NCBI GenBank assembly: GCA_023390395.1
Contig: JAEWCY010000004.1
Location: 1-7,524, forward strand
Source of the DNA: Pseudomonadota bacterium
Lineage (GTDB): Bacteria > Desulfobacterota > Desulfovibrionia > Desulfovibrionales > Desulfovibrionaceae
Direction of reading: 5' to 3'
Length of the DNA stretch: 7,524 nucleotides
Part shown: positions 1 through 6,297 of the stretch, piece by piece
Layout: the number at the start of each line of letters is the position of its first letter
Position numbering within the stretch: the stretch's first letter is position 1
Made by a program: the position numbers and the translations under genes
Notes under the pieces: generated by a model
The model's database searches: none
Told to the model about the DNA's origin: nothing
The model's input: only the letters and a program-made list of their open reading frames with translations

Positions 1-1
1 C

Positions 2-682
2 ATCTCCATGATCCAGACGGCGGACGGCGCGCTCCAGGTCGTGGACGAAAAGCTCATCCGCATGAAGGAACTGGCCGAACAGGCGGCCACCGGCACCTAC
101 ACCTCGGACCAGCGCCTCATCATCGATTCGGAATACCAGGCCATGGCCTCGGAAATCACCCGAATCGCCAACGCCACGGACTTCAACGGCATCTATTTGC
201 TCAACGGCAACCTGTCCAGCTCCACGCACAGCGGGGCCGGCATCAACTCCACCGGCAAGCTCAAGGTGCACTTCGGCTCCGGCAACGCCAGCGCGGAAGA
301 CTACTACTACGTGCAGATCGGCACCTCCACGGCCTCGGCCCTGGGCGTGGGCATCGGCGCGGCCTCCGGCAAGGCCGGCCGCAGCATCTCCACGCAGCAG
401 CAGGCCCAGGAAGCCCTGGACGCCATCAAGACCGCCATCGTGTCCAAGGACAAGATCCGCGCCTACCTGGGCGCCCTGCAGAACCGCCTGGAGAACACCA
501 TCTCCAACCTGCAGATCCAGGCCCAGAACCTCCAGTCCGCCGAGTCCCAGATCTCGGACGTGGACGTGGCCACGGAAATGACCCAGTTCGTCCGGGAACA
601 GATCCTCACCCAGTCGGCGGTGGCCATGCTCTCCCAGGCCAACTCCCTGCCGCGTATGGCGCTGAACCTGATCCAGGGCTAA
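2..682 (+). CDS. Flagellin, C-terminal part (5' end outside the window)
   Basis: Flagellin is the structural subunit of the flagellar filament, exported through the flagellar type III system and polymerised outside the cell. The frame is already open at base 2 and reads into the conserved flagellin D1 helix (ISMIQTADGALQVVDE, then RMKELAEQAATGTYT), so the D0 and early D1 portion, probably about 65 residues, is upstream. The segment SEYQAMASEITRIANATDFNGI is the usual end of the N-terminal D1 domain. A short variable region of roughly 100 residues follows, including KLKVHFGSGNASAEDYYYVQI. The C-terminal D1/D0 part runs through LQNRLENTISNLQ, then SQISDVDVATEM, and ends MLSQANSLPRMALNLIQG. This is the canonical flagellin C-terminus, so the gene is intact at this end. 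The small variable region makes it a compact flagellin, probably near 290 residues. A strong terminator follows directly. The symbol (fliC, flaA or flaB) cannot be decided from the sequence, because such genomes may carry several flagellins. Confidence 0.97.
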   Translation: MSMIQTADGALQVVDEKLIRMKELAEQAATGTYTSDQRLIIDSEYQAMASEITRIANATDFNGIYLLNGNLSSSTHSGAGINSTGKLKVHFGSGNASAEDYYYVQIGTSTASALGVGIGAASGKAGRSISTQQQAQEALDAIKTAIVSKDKIRAYLGALQNRLENTISNLQIQAQNLQSAESQISDVDVATEMTQFVREQILTQSAVAMLSQANSLPRMALNLIQG

Positions 683-699
683 CCGAAACTGTTTTGAGC

Positions 700-731
700 G
701 GCCGGGCCGCCCGACGCGGCCCGGCCTTTTT
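700..731 (+). terminator. Intrinsic terminator of the flagellin gene
   Basis: A perfect 11-bp inverted repeat (GGCCGGGCCGC at 700-710, GCGGCCCGGCC at 716-726) encloses a five-base loop, CCGAC, and is followed by five T residues at 727-731. This is a textbook rho-independent terminator 17 bases after the flagellin stop codon. It separates flagellin transcription from fliD. Confidence 0.93.
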
Positions 732-733
732 CA

Positions 734-749
734 TGGCACAGCATTTGCT
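734..749 (+). promoter_or_regulatory. Sigma-54 (RpoN) promoter of fliD
   Basis: The sequence TGGCACA-GCAT-TTGCT matches the sigma-54 consensus TGGCACG-N4-TTGCW at all but one listed position (A for the last G). The invariant GG is at 735-736 and the invariant GC at 747-748, the required one-turn spacing. The predicted transcription start is near 759-760, giving a leader of about 40 bases before fliD. Known biology: flagellar sigma-54 promoters need an NtrC-family activator such as FlrC, FlgR or FleQ. No activator site was identified here. The upstream edge sits only three bases after the flagellin terminator T-run. Confidence 0.88.
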
Positions 750-799
750 AGCCGTGTGACGGAGTCCCCCGAAGAAGCAACCCCTGTCAGGATCTCGTC

Positions 800-2497
800 A
801 TGTCCAGCACGATCAGCGCCTACACACCGGTCACCACCTCGGGACAGATCACGTATACGGGCCTTGGCAACGGGACGGACTTCGACTCGCTGATCACCAA
901 ACTGGTCCAGGTCGAACAGGGCCGCATAACGACCCTGCAGACCTGGAAACAATCCTGGGTCAACAAGCAGGAATGCTTCCAGGAACTCAACACCGCCATG
1001 CTCTCCCTCAAATCCACCTTGCAAGGCATGGATACCGAGGGCGAATTCCTGGTCAAGACCACGGACTCCTCCAACTCCTCCGTGGTGTCCGTCTCCACAG
1101 GCTCCAACGCCCTCGACGGCTCCCACTCGATCACGGTGAACCGTCTGGCCACGGCCAAGGCCATGGTGACCCAGACCGGCTATTCCAGCGCCGACGCGGC
1201 CATCAATTCCACGGGGTCGGACGCGACGTTCAGCTACGTCTACCAAGGAACGACCTACTCCGTCGCCGTGGGCACCAACGCCTCGCTGACCGATCTGGCC
1301 AGCATCGTCAACAACGACCCCAACAACGCCGGCGTCAAGGCCAGCGTGGTCTACGACGGCTCCCAGTACTATCTGCAACTGCGCGGCATGGATACCGGCG
1401 ACTCCGCCAGCCTCGTCATCGCCTCCAACTCCACGCTCACCGGCTTCAAGAACGCCAATTTCGACCTCATCACCTCCAACGCCAGCGCGCAAATCAAGCT
1501 CGACGGCTGGCCCACGGGATCGAGTTCCTACATCACACGCCAGACCAATACCGTCACGGATCTGGTCTCCGGCCTGACCCTCAACCTCAAGAACACGGGC
1601 ACGGTCACCCTCACCACGGCCACGGACACGGAAGCCGTCCGGGAACACATCCAGACTTTCGTCGAACAGATGAACACCGTGCGGACCCTGCTGCAGGACA
1701 TGACGAAATACGACTCCTCCAGCCAGCAGGGCTCGATCCTGACGGGCAACTACGGCCTGCAGCTCATCGACACCAATCTCAAGACCGCCGTGGCCGGCAA
1801 GGGCGTGGGCTTCGACTACAGCAAGGACACCTATTCCGTTCTTTCGCAACTCGGCATCAGCACCGACGCCGAGGAAGGCTCCGACACCGAAGGCCTGCTG
1901 GTCATCGACGACAGCATTCTTGACCCCATCCTGGCCTCCAACGCCAGCGCCGCGGCGGAACTCTTCTCCGCCACCTACCTCGGCCGCACGGACAGCTCGG
2001 AAATGGCGTTGTCCTCCTACCTTTCCGGCACCACCAAATGCGGCACCTACAGCGTGTCCTACACCACCGACGCCAGCGGGAAACTCACCGGCGCCACCAT
2101 CAACGGTCACGAAGCCATATGGCACAGCAACTCCAACCTCATCACCGGGTCCCATGGCTATGACGAGGCCGGCATGGTCATCAAGGCCATCGACGTGACC
2201 GCCGGAACCCATACCGGTACGGTGTCCCTCAAGCAGGGCAAGACCGGCGAGCTCGTGGACCTGCTTACCCAGCTCACCGACAGCACCGACGGCCCCCTGC
2301 ACATCCTCGACCAGAACTACGACGACATCACGTCCATGATCGACGACAAGATCGCCTACGAGCAGGAGCGCATCGCCAACTACGCCTCCAGCCTGCGGCA
2401 ACGCTTCGCCAAGACTGACTCTCTGCTTTCAACGTACAACCAGATGCAAAACCAGCTCTCCTCCCAGATCAGCCAGCTCAGCAGCAGCTCCAGCTAA
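800..2497 (+). CDS. fliD: Flagellar filament cap protein FliD (hook-associated protein 2)
   Basis: FliD forms the cap at the growing filament tip and guides insertion of exported flagellin. The 565-residue protein has the two expected conserved ends. The N-terminal region (about residues 18-115) carries YTGLGNGTDFDSLITKLVQVE and a coiled segment, WKQSWVNKQECFQELNTAM. The C-terminal FliD region (from about residue 235 to 548) begins at the LDG...NTVTDLVSGLTLNL stretch, includes a long helical part around EHIQTFVEQMNTVRTLLQDM, and ends in the coiled coil DDKIAYEQERIANYASSLRQRF. The central domains are the variable, surface-exposed D2/D3 part. The protein is longer than the 468 residues of E. 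coli FliD. It closes with a run of serines (SQLSSSSS). The start is supported by AGGA at 789-792, seven bases before the ATG. Codon use is less extremely G+C-rich than in the genes from 3333 onward. Transcription is predicted to be sigma-54 dependent and independent of flagellin. Confidence 0.96.
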   Translation: MSSTISAYTPVTTSGQITYTGLGNGTDFDSLITKLVQVEQGRITTLQTWKQSWVNKQECFQELNTAMLSLKSTLQGMDTEGEFLVKTTDSSNSSVVSVSTGSNALDGSHSITVNRLATAKAMVTQTGYSSADAAINSTGSDATFSYVYQGTTYSVAVGTNASLTDLASIVNNDPNNAGVKASVVYDGSQYYLQLRGMDTGDSASLVIASNSTLTGFKNANFDLITSNASAQIKLDGWPTGSSSYITRQTNTVTDLVSGLTLNLKNTGTVTLTTATDTEAVREHIQTFVEQMNTVRTLLQDMTKYDSSSQQGSILTGNYGLQLIDTNLKTAVAGKGVGFDYSKDTYSVLSQLGISTDAEEGSDTEGLLVIDDSILDPILASNASAAAELFSATYLGRTDSSEMALSSYLSGTTKCGTYSVSYTTDASGKLTGATINGHEAIWHSNSNLITGSHGYDEAGMVIKAIDVTAGTHTGTVSLKQGKTGELVDLLTQLTDSTDGPLHILDQNYDDITSMIDDKIAYEQERIANYASSLRQRFAKTDSLLSTYNQMQNQLSSQISQLSSSSS

Positions 2498-2549
2498 ATC
2501 GCGGGCGCGAAGGAAGTTGCCCCCTCCCCCTTCAGAAAATCCGGCGGCG

Positions 2550-2557
2550 TCCGATAA
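2550..2557 (+). promoter_or_regulatory. Possible sigma-28 (FliA) -10 element upstream of fliS
   Basis: TCCGATAA at 2550-2557 matches seven of eight bases of the enterobacterial sigma-28 -10 box GCCGATAA. It lies in the 84-bp gap between fliD and fliS. The matching -35 position (from 2531, TTCAGAAA) is a poor fit to TAAAGTTT, so this is only a candidate. If real, transcription would start near 2563-2565 and the leader before fliS would be under 20 bases, with the Shine-Dalgarno just inside it. fliS could equally be transcribed through from the fliD promoter, since no terminator is seen between the two. Confidence 0.35.
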
Positions 2558-2581
2558 GAGGCAAAACAGGGAGAGACTTCC

Positions 2582-3271
2582 ATGCAAAGCGCCGCCCGTT
2601 CCTACTTCCAGACCCAGGTCGCCACCACCACCCAGGGCGACCTGCTGATCATGCTTTTCGACGCGGCGCTCAAGTTCCTGCGCCAGGCCAAGGAGAAGAT
2701 CGCCGCCAAGGATTACGCGAAAAAGGGCATCCTCATCTCCAAGGCCCTGGACATCCTCTCCGAACTCCAGGGCACCCTCAACGCCCAGAAGGGCGGCGAT
2801 CTGGCCGACCGCCTGCAAAAGCTCTATTTCTTCTGCAGCACCCGGCTCCTGGCCGCCAACCTCAAGATGGACGTCTCCAAGATCGACGAGGTCATGCACA
2901 TTCTGACCGGCCTGCGCGACGCCTTCAGCGAGGCCAACGGCAAGGTGGCCACCAAGGTCGTGCCGACCCAGGGCCTTCAGGCGACCACCCGCCCGTCCCT
3001 GGCTCCCGTGTCCGCGAGCGCTCCCCAGGCCGCCGCCATGGCCGCTTACGCCGCCGCTCCGGAACAGGCCGCCGCGGCCAAGCCCGTGCAGACGGCCGCC
3101 CCGCGCCAGCCCCTGCTGGCCAGCGCCGGCCCGGCTCCGGCCAAGGCCGAGCCCGCGGCCACCGTCAACATCCCGACGCCGCCGCTTCCGGGTTCCATCG
3201 CCCAGGCCTCCAAGGCCGCGCCCGTGAACCGCATCATGGCCGCCTACGCCGCCAGCCGCGCCCAGGGCTGA
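2582..3271 (+). CDS. fliS: Flagellar export chaperone FliS with long Ala/Pro-rich C-terminal tail
   Basis: FliS binds the disordered C-terminus of flagellin in the cytoplasm and keeps it unpolymerised until export. Residues 1-120 form the recognisable core: SAARSYFQTQVATTTQGDLL, the LLIMLFDAALKFLRQAKE helix, KGILISKALDILSELQGTLN, then DLADRLQKLYFFCSTRLLAANLK. This is the usual four-helix bundle and close to the whole length of typical FliS (about 125-140 residues). Residues 121-229 are an extra Ala/Pro-rich tail of low complexity, presumably disordered. The motif MAAYAA occurs twice in it, at residues 153-158 and at 219-224 near the very end. The start is supported by AGGGAG at 2568-2573, eight bases before the ATG. 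The order fliD-fliS is the common one. No terminator is visible after the stop. Confidence 0.95.
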   Translation: MQSAARSYFQTQVATTTQGDLLIMLFDAALKFLRQAKEKIAAKDYAKKGILISKALDILSELQGTLNAQKGGDLADRLQKLYFFCSTRLLAANLKMDVSKIDEVMHILTGLRDAFSEANGKVATKVVPTQGLQATTRPSLAPVSASAPQAAAMAAYAAAPEQAAAAKPVQTAAPRQPLLASAGPAPAKAEPAATVNIPTPPLPGSIAQASKAAPVNRIMAAYAASRAQG

Positions 3272-3325
3272 ACGCCCCGGACGCCGCCTGGACTTTCCGC
3301 CGCGCCATGCGCTACAGCCCCTGAC

Positions 3326-3330
3326 GGAGG
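3326..3330 (+). promoter_or_regulatory. Ribosome binding site that decides between tandem GTG starts
   Basis: GGAGG at 3326-3330 precedes two consecutive in-frame GTG codons at 3333 and 3336. The first is only two bases away, which is too close. The second is five bases away, an acceptable spacing. The GTG at 3336 is therefore the better supported start. Confidence 0.6.
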
Positions 3331-3335
3331 CCGTG

Positions 3336-4565
3336 GTGCAAGGCGCGCATCATTTTTTCACCTATACCAGCGAAATCCTGGCCTGGCGGCTGGGCGACGC
3401 GCCCGGGTCGACCGGCGAGCCCGCTGCGGCCCCGGACGCCGACGCCGCCCGGGCCAAGGCCCGACGCATCCTGCGCGCCGCCGGAGAGAAACGCGAGATC
3501 GTCCTTCTGGGACTTGGCACAGGGGGGGTGGCCGCCGCCCTGGCCGAGGCGCTCCCTGGCGACAAATTCCTGACGGTGCTCTGCCCGGACCCGGAAGCCG
3601 CCCGGCGCGTCGCCCAGGCCGGCCGCCTCGGCTGGCTCGCCCCGGACGGCCCGGCCCAGCTCGTGGCCGACACCTCGCGCCAGGCCCTTTTCTGCCTGCC
3701 CGCCCTGGCCGGCTTCGACCCCGACGGAGCCCTCGTCGTCGCCAACCCCGAGCCCGCCCCGCCGGGCGTGCGCGAGCCCCTGGCCTGGGCGCGCCGGATG
3801 CTGACGGAAAGCGCCCCGCTGCCCGAGGAGCCGGACGCGCCCGACGCGGATGCGCCCGACCCGCCCGCCGTGACGCTGGCCGTGCTGGCCCGGCCCGGGG
3901 AACCGGGGCTTTCGGAATTTTGCAGCGCCTGCGCCGGCCTGGCGCAGCGCGCCGTGCTCCTCTGGGACGCCGCCGACGTGCCCGGGGAGGCCGCCCTGGC
4001 CGAGGCCCTGGACATGCCGGTGCGCCATCTGGCCAGGCCCCTGGCCGGCGATTTCGCCGCCCAGCGAAACGCCCTGCTCGCCGCCTGTCCCCCGGGCTGG
4101 ATCCTCAGCCTCGATCCCGACGAGCGGCCCCATCCGGACATGGCCGCCACCGTCGCCCGCCTGACGCGACGCCCGGACCTCGGCGGTGCCTTCTTCCCCC
4201 GCCTGACCCTCTACCCGGACCCCGGCCACGCCAAGGTCGGCCACGGCCTGTGGCCCGACCTCCAGTTGCGGCTCCTGCGCAACCTTCCCCCGGCCCGGCC
4301 GCGCTACGTCCGGCCCGTGCACGAACGCCTGGAAGGCCTCGCCGGCCGGGCCGCCCTGGCCCTCGGCGCGCCGCTTGCCCACCTCAACCGCCTGCTCGCC
4401 GACGACGGCGCGGTCACGGCCAAGCTCGCCGCCTACGACGCCGCCGCCGGCGTCCCCCGCCACCGCCTCAGCCGCGACTATCCGGCCCTGCCCCTGGAAT
4501 TTTTCACCGCCCTGGCCGCCGACGGGCCCAAGGCAAGGGTTTTGCTGCCGCCGCCCCTGTGGTAA
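3336..4565 (+). CDS. Putative flagellin-modifying glycosyltransferase (GT2-like C-terminal domain)
   Basis: The protein is 409 residues from GTG 3336 (410 from GTG 3333; numbering here follows the latter). The C-terminal part, from about residue 178, resembles GT-A fold family 2 transferases of the WaaE/LgtF type. GDFAAQRNALL at 239-249 is followed by GWILSLDPDERPHPDM (255-270), whose DPDE occupies the place of the metal/nucleotide-sugar DxD motif. Further on are DLQLRLLRN (309-317) and VHERLEG (329-335), where this family has RLFR and the VHE acceptor-side motif. The usual first motif (VVDTGSTD) is replaced by LLWDAADVPG (209-218), so the sugar-nucleotide pocket is divergent. The N-terminal part has a Rossmann-like start, EIVLLGLGTGGVAAALAEALP (55-75), reminiscent of DUF115/Maf motility factors, joined by an Asp/Pro-rich linker around 160-180. 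No membrane segment or signal peptide is seen, so it is probably cytoplasmic. The flagellin modification role is inferred from its position 64 bp after fliS. It could instead act on another glycan. Confidence 0.72.
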   Translation: MQGAHHFFTYTSEILAWRLGDAPGSTGEPAAAPDADAARAKARRILRAAGEKREIVLLGLGTGGVAAALAEALPGDKFLTVLCPDPEAARRVAQAGRLGWLAPDGPAQLVADTSRQALFCLPALAGFDPDGALVVANPEPAPPGVREPLAWARRMLTESAPLPEEPDAPDADAPDPPAVTLAVLARPGEPGLSEFCSACAGLAQRAVLLWDAADVPGEAALAEALDMPVRHLARPLAGDFAAQRNALLAACPPGWILSLDPDERPHPDMAATVARLTRRPDLGGAFFPRLTLYPDPGHAKVGHGLWPDLQLRLLRNLPPARPRYVRPVHERLEGLAGRAALALGAPLAHLNRLLADDGAVTAKLAAYDAAAGVPRHRLSRDYPALPLEFFTALAADGPKARVLLPPPLW

Positions 4566-4586
4566 CAGCCCCCCGGCATGCGGCGG

Positions 4587-4615
4587 TTGCCTTGAGGCCG
4601 CCCAGCGGCTACACT
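4587..4615 (+). promoter_or_regulatory. Candidate sigma-70 promoter for the zinc-ribbon/Yip1 gene
   Basis: TTGCCT at 4587-4592 (four of six to TTGACA) and TACACT at 4610-4615 (four of six to TATAAT) are separated by exactly 17 bases in the 107-bp gap after the glycosyltransferase gene. The predicted start is around 4622, giving a leader of about 50 bases that contains the hairpin at 4631-4655. The match is moderate, and chance matches are possible, but the spacing and location are right. Confidence 0.4.
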
Positions 4616-4630
4616 GCATCCTGCCGGTTC

Positions 4631-4655
4631 ACGCCCGGCGGCCACCACCGGGCGT
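4631..4655 (+). promoter_or_regulatory. Leader hairpin just upstream of the ribosome binding site
   Basis: ACGCCCGG at 4631-4638 pairs perfectly with CCGGGCGT at 4648-4655 around a nine-base loop. It ends eight bases before the AAAGGGA ribosome site of the next gene and has no T-run, so it is not a terminator. It may stabilise the leader or modulate translation. No known riboswitch or protein-binding motif was recognised. Confidence 0.4.
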
Positions 4656-4663
4656 CGCAGCAA

Positions 4664-4667
4664 AGGG
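4664..4667 (+). promoter_or_regulatory. Ribosome binding site that decides between tandem ATG starts
   Basis: AGGG at 4664-4667 precedes two consecutive ATG codons at 4670 and 4673. The spacings are two and five bases respectively, so the second ATG is the more plausible start. It also gives the N-terminus MRITCPQCGF, in keeping with zinc-ribbon proteins of this kind. Confidence 0.5.
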
Positions 4668-4672
4668 ACATG

Positions 4673-6172
4673 ATGCGCATCACTTGCCCGCAATGCGGTT
4701 TCTTCCGGGACATTCCCGACAACAAGGTCCCGGTGACCTCGACCATGGCCACTTGCCCCAAGTGCCGCCACCGGTTCAAATTTCGACTGGACAGGGAGCA
4801 GGCCTCCCGCCGTCAGGAAAGCCGCGACCGCGCCCCCCTGTCGGGGCTGGAGGAAACCGAATCCTCCTGGCGCAGACCCGGACCGGCCGCCGCCCGACGC
4901 GACGCGCCTGCCCCGGCCGCCAGCCGCTTCGATCCCGAAGCCTTTCCCGAGGACGACGTCCACGAGGTCGCCCCGCCGGCCAAGCGCCGGACGGCCGTGC
5001 CCGAGCCCCTCGAAGACGAGCCGACCCCGCCCGCGACGCCGCATTTCGAAGAGCCGGCCCATTTCCGCCATGGTCCGCCGAACGCCCACGGCGCGGCCGA
5101 CGACCGGGACGGCCGCTCCGTCTCCGGCCAGACGACGCGCCGCCCCCTCCTCGAAGAGGACGACGACGAGGATTTCCAGGCCCCGCCGCCCAGGCGCGCC
5201 AGGCAGGTCGAGGAAGCCTCCCAGGACGATCCGCTTCCGCCGCCGGTCGAGGAGGCCAAGGCGCCGCCCGCCGCCCCCACCGCCGCGCCTGAGGCTCCCC
5301 GCGAGACGCCCCGAACGCCCCAAGCGCCCGAGGATGCGCCCGTCGCGCCCCCCGCTTCCGCCGCCCGGCAGGCACCGGAACAGGACGCTCCCAAGGCCCC
5401 GCCCGCCGGACGCCGCAGCGACGGCGTGCGCGACATCTGGGCGCGGCTCAAAGCCATGGACGAGGACGCGCCGAAAAAACGCGTCGACCCCGAATCCCTG
5501 GGCGACCCCTTCGACGAAGAGGAAGCCCCGCCCCGCGAGGTCGTCACCGATCCCATCCCCTGGGAGCGGCTGGACGCCTACGGCTTCTTTCCGGGCCTGC
5601 TGCTCACCCTCAAAAAGATCCTGCTCTCGCCGGCCGCCTTCTTCGGGGAGATGCCCGAGGGCCGGCCCAAGGGGAAAGCGCTCGTCTTCAACCTGCTCAT
5701 CAGCGAATTCCTGCTCGTCCTCGACTTCCTGTGGACGATCATGGGGCTGCGGCACAAGCTCGGCGCGGGCACGGCCCAGTCCGAAGCCCTGGGCGCGGCG
5801 GCGGCCACGCCGGGACTGGGCTTCCTCATCGCCCTGCTCCTGGTCCCCCTGGCCATCGCGCTCGGCATCTACCTCGACGCCTGGCTCACCCACCTGCTGC
5901 TCCTGCTCTTTCGCAGCGCCAAGAAAGGCTTCAACGAGACCTTCCGGGTCATGTGCTACAGCGCCGCCCCCACCGTGCTGACCGCCATCCCCGTGGCCGG
6001 GCAGATCCTCTCGCCCGTCATCCTCGTCTGGTACATGGCCGTGCAGGCCATCGGCCTCAAAAAGGTCCACCAGGGGGCCTACACCCAGACCCTGGCCGCC
6101 ATCTTCATCAAATGGTCCCTGTACCTCTTCCTGCTCCTGGCCATGCTGCAAAACTTCACCCCCGGCCAATAA
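4673..6172 (+). CDS. Zinc-ribbon (MJ0042-type) / disordered linker / Yip1-like membrane protein
   Basis: The protein is 499 residues from ATG 4673, or 500 from the adjacent ATG 4670. Residues 1-38 are a zinc ribbon: CPQC (C5, C8) and CPKC (C28, C31) around DIPDNKVP, the MJ0042/zinc_ribbon_5 pattern found at the N-terminus of many deltaproteobacterial proteins. Residues 45-292 are a highly charged Pro/Ala/Glu/Arg-rich linker without hydrophobic segments, presumably disordered and cytoplasmic. From residue 293 (DPIPWERLDAYGFF) the sequence becomes a Yip1-type membrane domain. It has an amphipathic lead-in (LLLTLKKILLSPAAFFGEMP) and about five membrane segments, near 336-357, 381-400, 402-416, 430-460 and 474-494. 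It includes the family-like AIPVAGQILSPVILVWYMAVQAIGLKKVHQ. Yip1 proteins in eukaryotes act in vesicle traffic; the bacterial members have no settled role. It has its own candidate promoter, so a flagellar link is not implied. Function unknown. Confidence 0.85.
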   Translation: MRITCPQCGFFRDIPDNKVPVTSTMATCPKCRHRFKFRLDREQASRRQESRDRAPLSGLEETESSWRRPGPAAARRDAPAPAASRFDPEAFPEDDVHEVAPPAKRRTAVPEPLEDEPTPPATPHFEEPAHFRHGPPNAHGAADDRDGRSVSGQTTRRPLLEEDDDEDFQAPPPRRARQVEEASQDDPLPPPVEEAKAPPAAPTAAPEAPRETPRTPQAPEDAPVAPPASAARQAPEQDAPKAPPAGRRSDGVRDIWARLKAMDEDAPKKRVDPESLGDPFDEEEAPPREVVTDPIPWERLDAYGFFPGLLLTLKKILLSPAAFFGEMPEGRPKGKALVFNLLISEFLLVLDFLWTIMGLRHKLGAGTAQSEALGAAAATPGLGFLIALLLVPLAIALGIYLDAWLTHLLLLLFRSAKKGFNETFRVMCYSAAPTVLTAIPVAGQILSPVILVWYMAVQAIGLKKVHQGAYTQTLAAIFIKWSLYLFLLLAMLQNFTPGQ

Positions 6173-6248
6173 CGCCGCCCGCCGCCCCCCTTGACGCTGC
6201 CGCCGGGAATCGCGACAACAAAACCAGCAAGAGAAGAAAAAAGCGCGT

Positions 6249-6272
6249 CCGGCAGGCCTCACCCGGCAGGCC
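6249..6272 (+). repeat. Short perfect direct repeat in the leader of the 111-residue gene
   Basis: CCGGCAGGCC occurs at 6249-6258 and again at 6263-6272, a 10-bp perfect direct repeat with a 14-bp period. It lies 26 bases before the next start codon. The function is unknown. In DNA this rich in G and C it may be a chance or slippage product. Confidence 0.45.
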
Positions 6273-6297
6273 CGCGCCGACGAGGACGGAACAGGCC

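Noticed and set aside
731..2401. A 556-codon open frame on the - strand, opposite fliD.
   Set aside because: It is an exact antisense shadow of fliD. Its translation is Gly/Val-rich low-complexity sequence with no domain pattern, as expected when C/G-ending codons are read backwards.
3515..3533. TGGCACA inside the glycosyltransferase gene, like a sigma-54 -24 box.
   Set aside because: No TTGC lies at the required distance, so the -12 element is missing. The TGGCACAGCA at about 2119-2128 in fliD fails for the same reason.
4582..4602. GGCGG/CCGCC inverted repeat after the glycosyltransferase stop, as a terminator.
   Set aside because: It has only a five-bp stem with an 11-base loop and no T-run, which is not supportable as a terminator.
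3312..4619. A 435-codon open frame on the - strand, opposite the glycosyltransferase gene.
   Set aside because: The + strand frame has glycosyltransferase motifs and a ribosome site. The - strand product is Gly/Arg/Gln-rich with no recognisable motif, so it is a G+C shadow.
3920..4669. An upstream extension of the zinc-ribbon frame into the glycosyltransferase gene.
   Set aside because: The extension is Arg/Pro/Gly-rich out-of-frame sequence. The zinc ribbon begins at the ATG pair at 4670/4673, which has its own ribosome site.
6191..6219. TTGACG with a weak -10 (GACAAC) 17 bases downstream, as a promoter for the 111-residue gene.
   Set aside because: The -10 matches only three of six bases, too weak to call.
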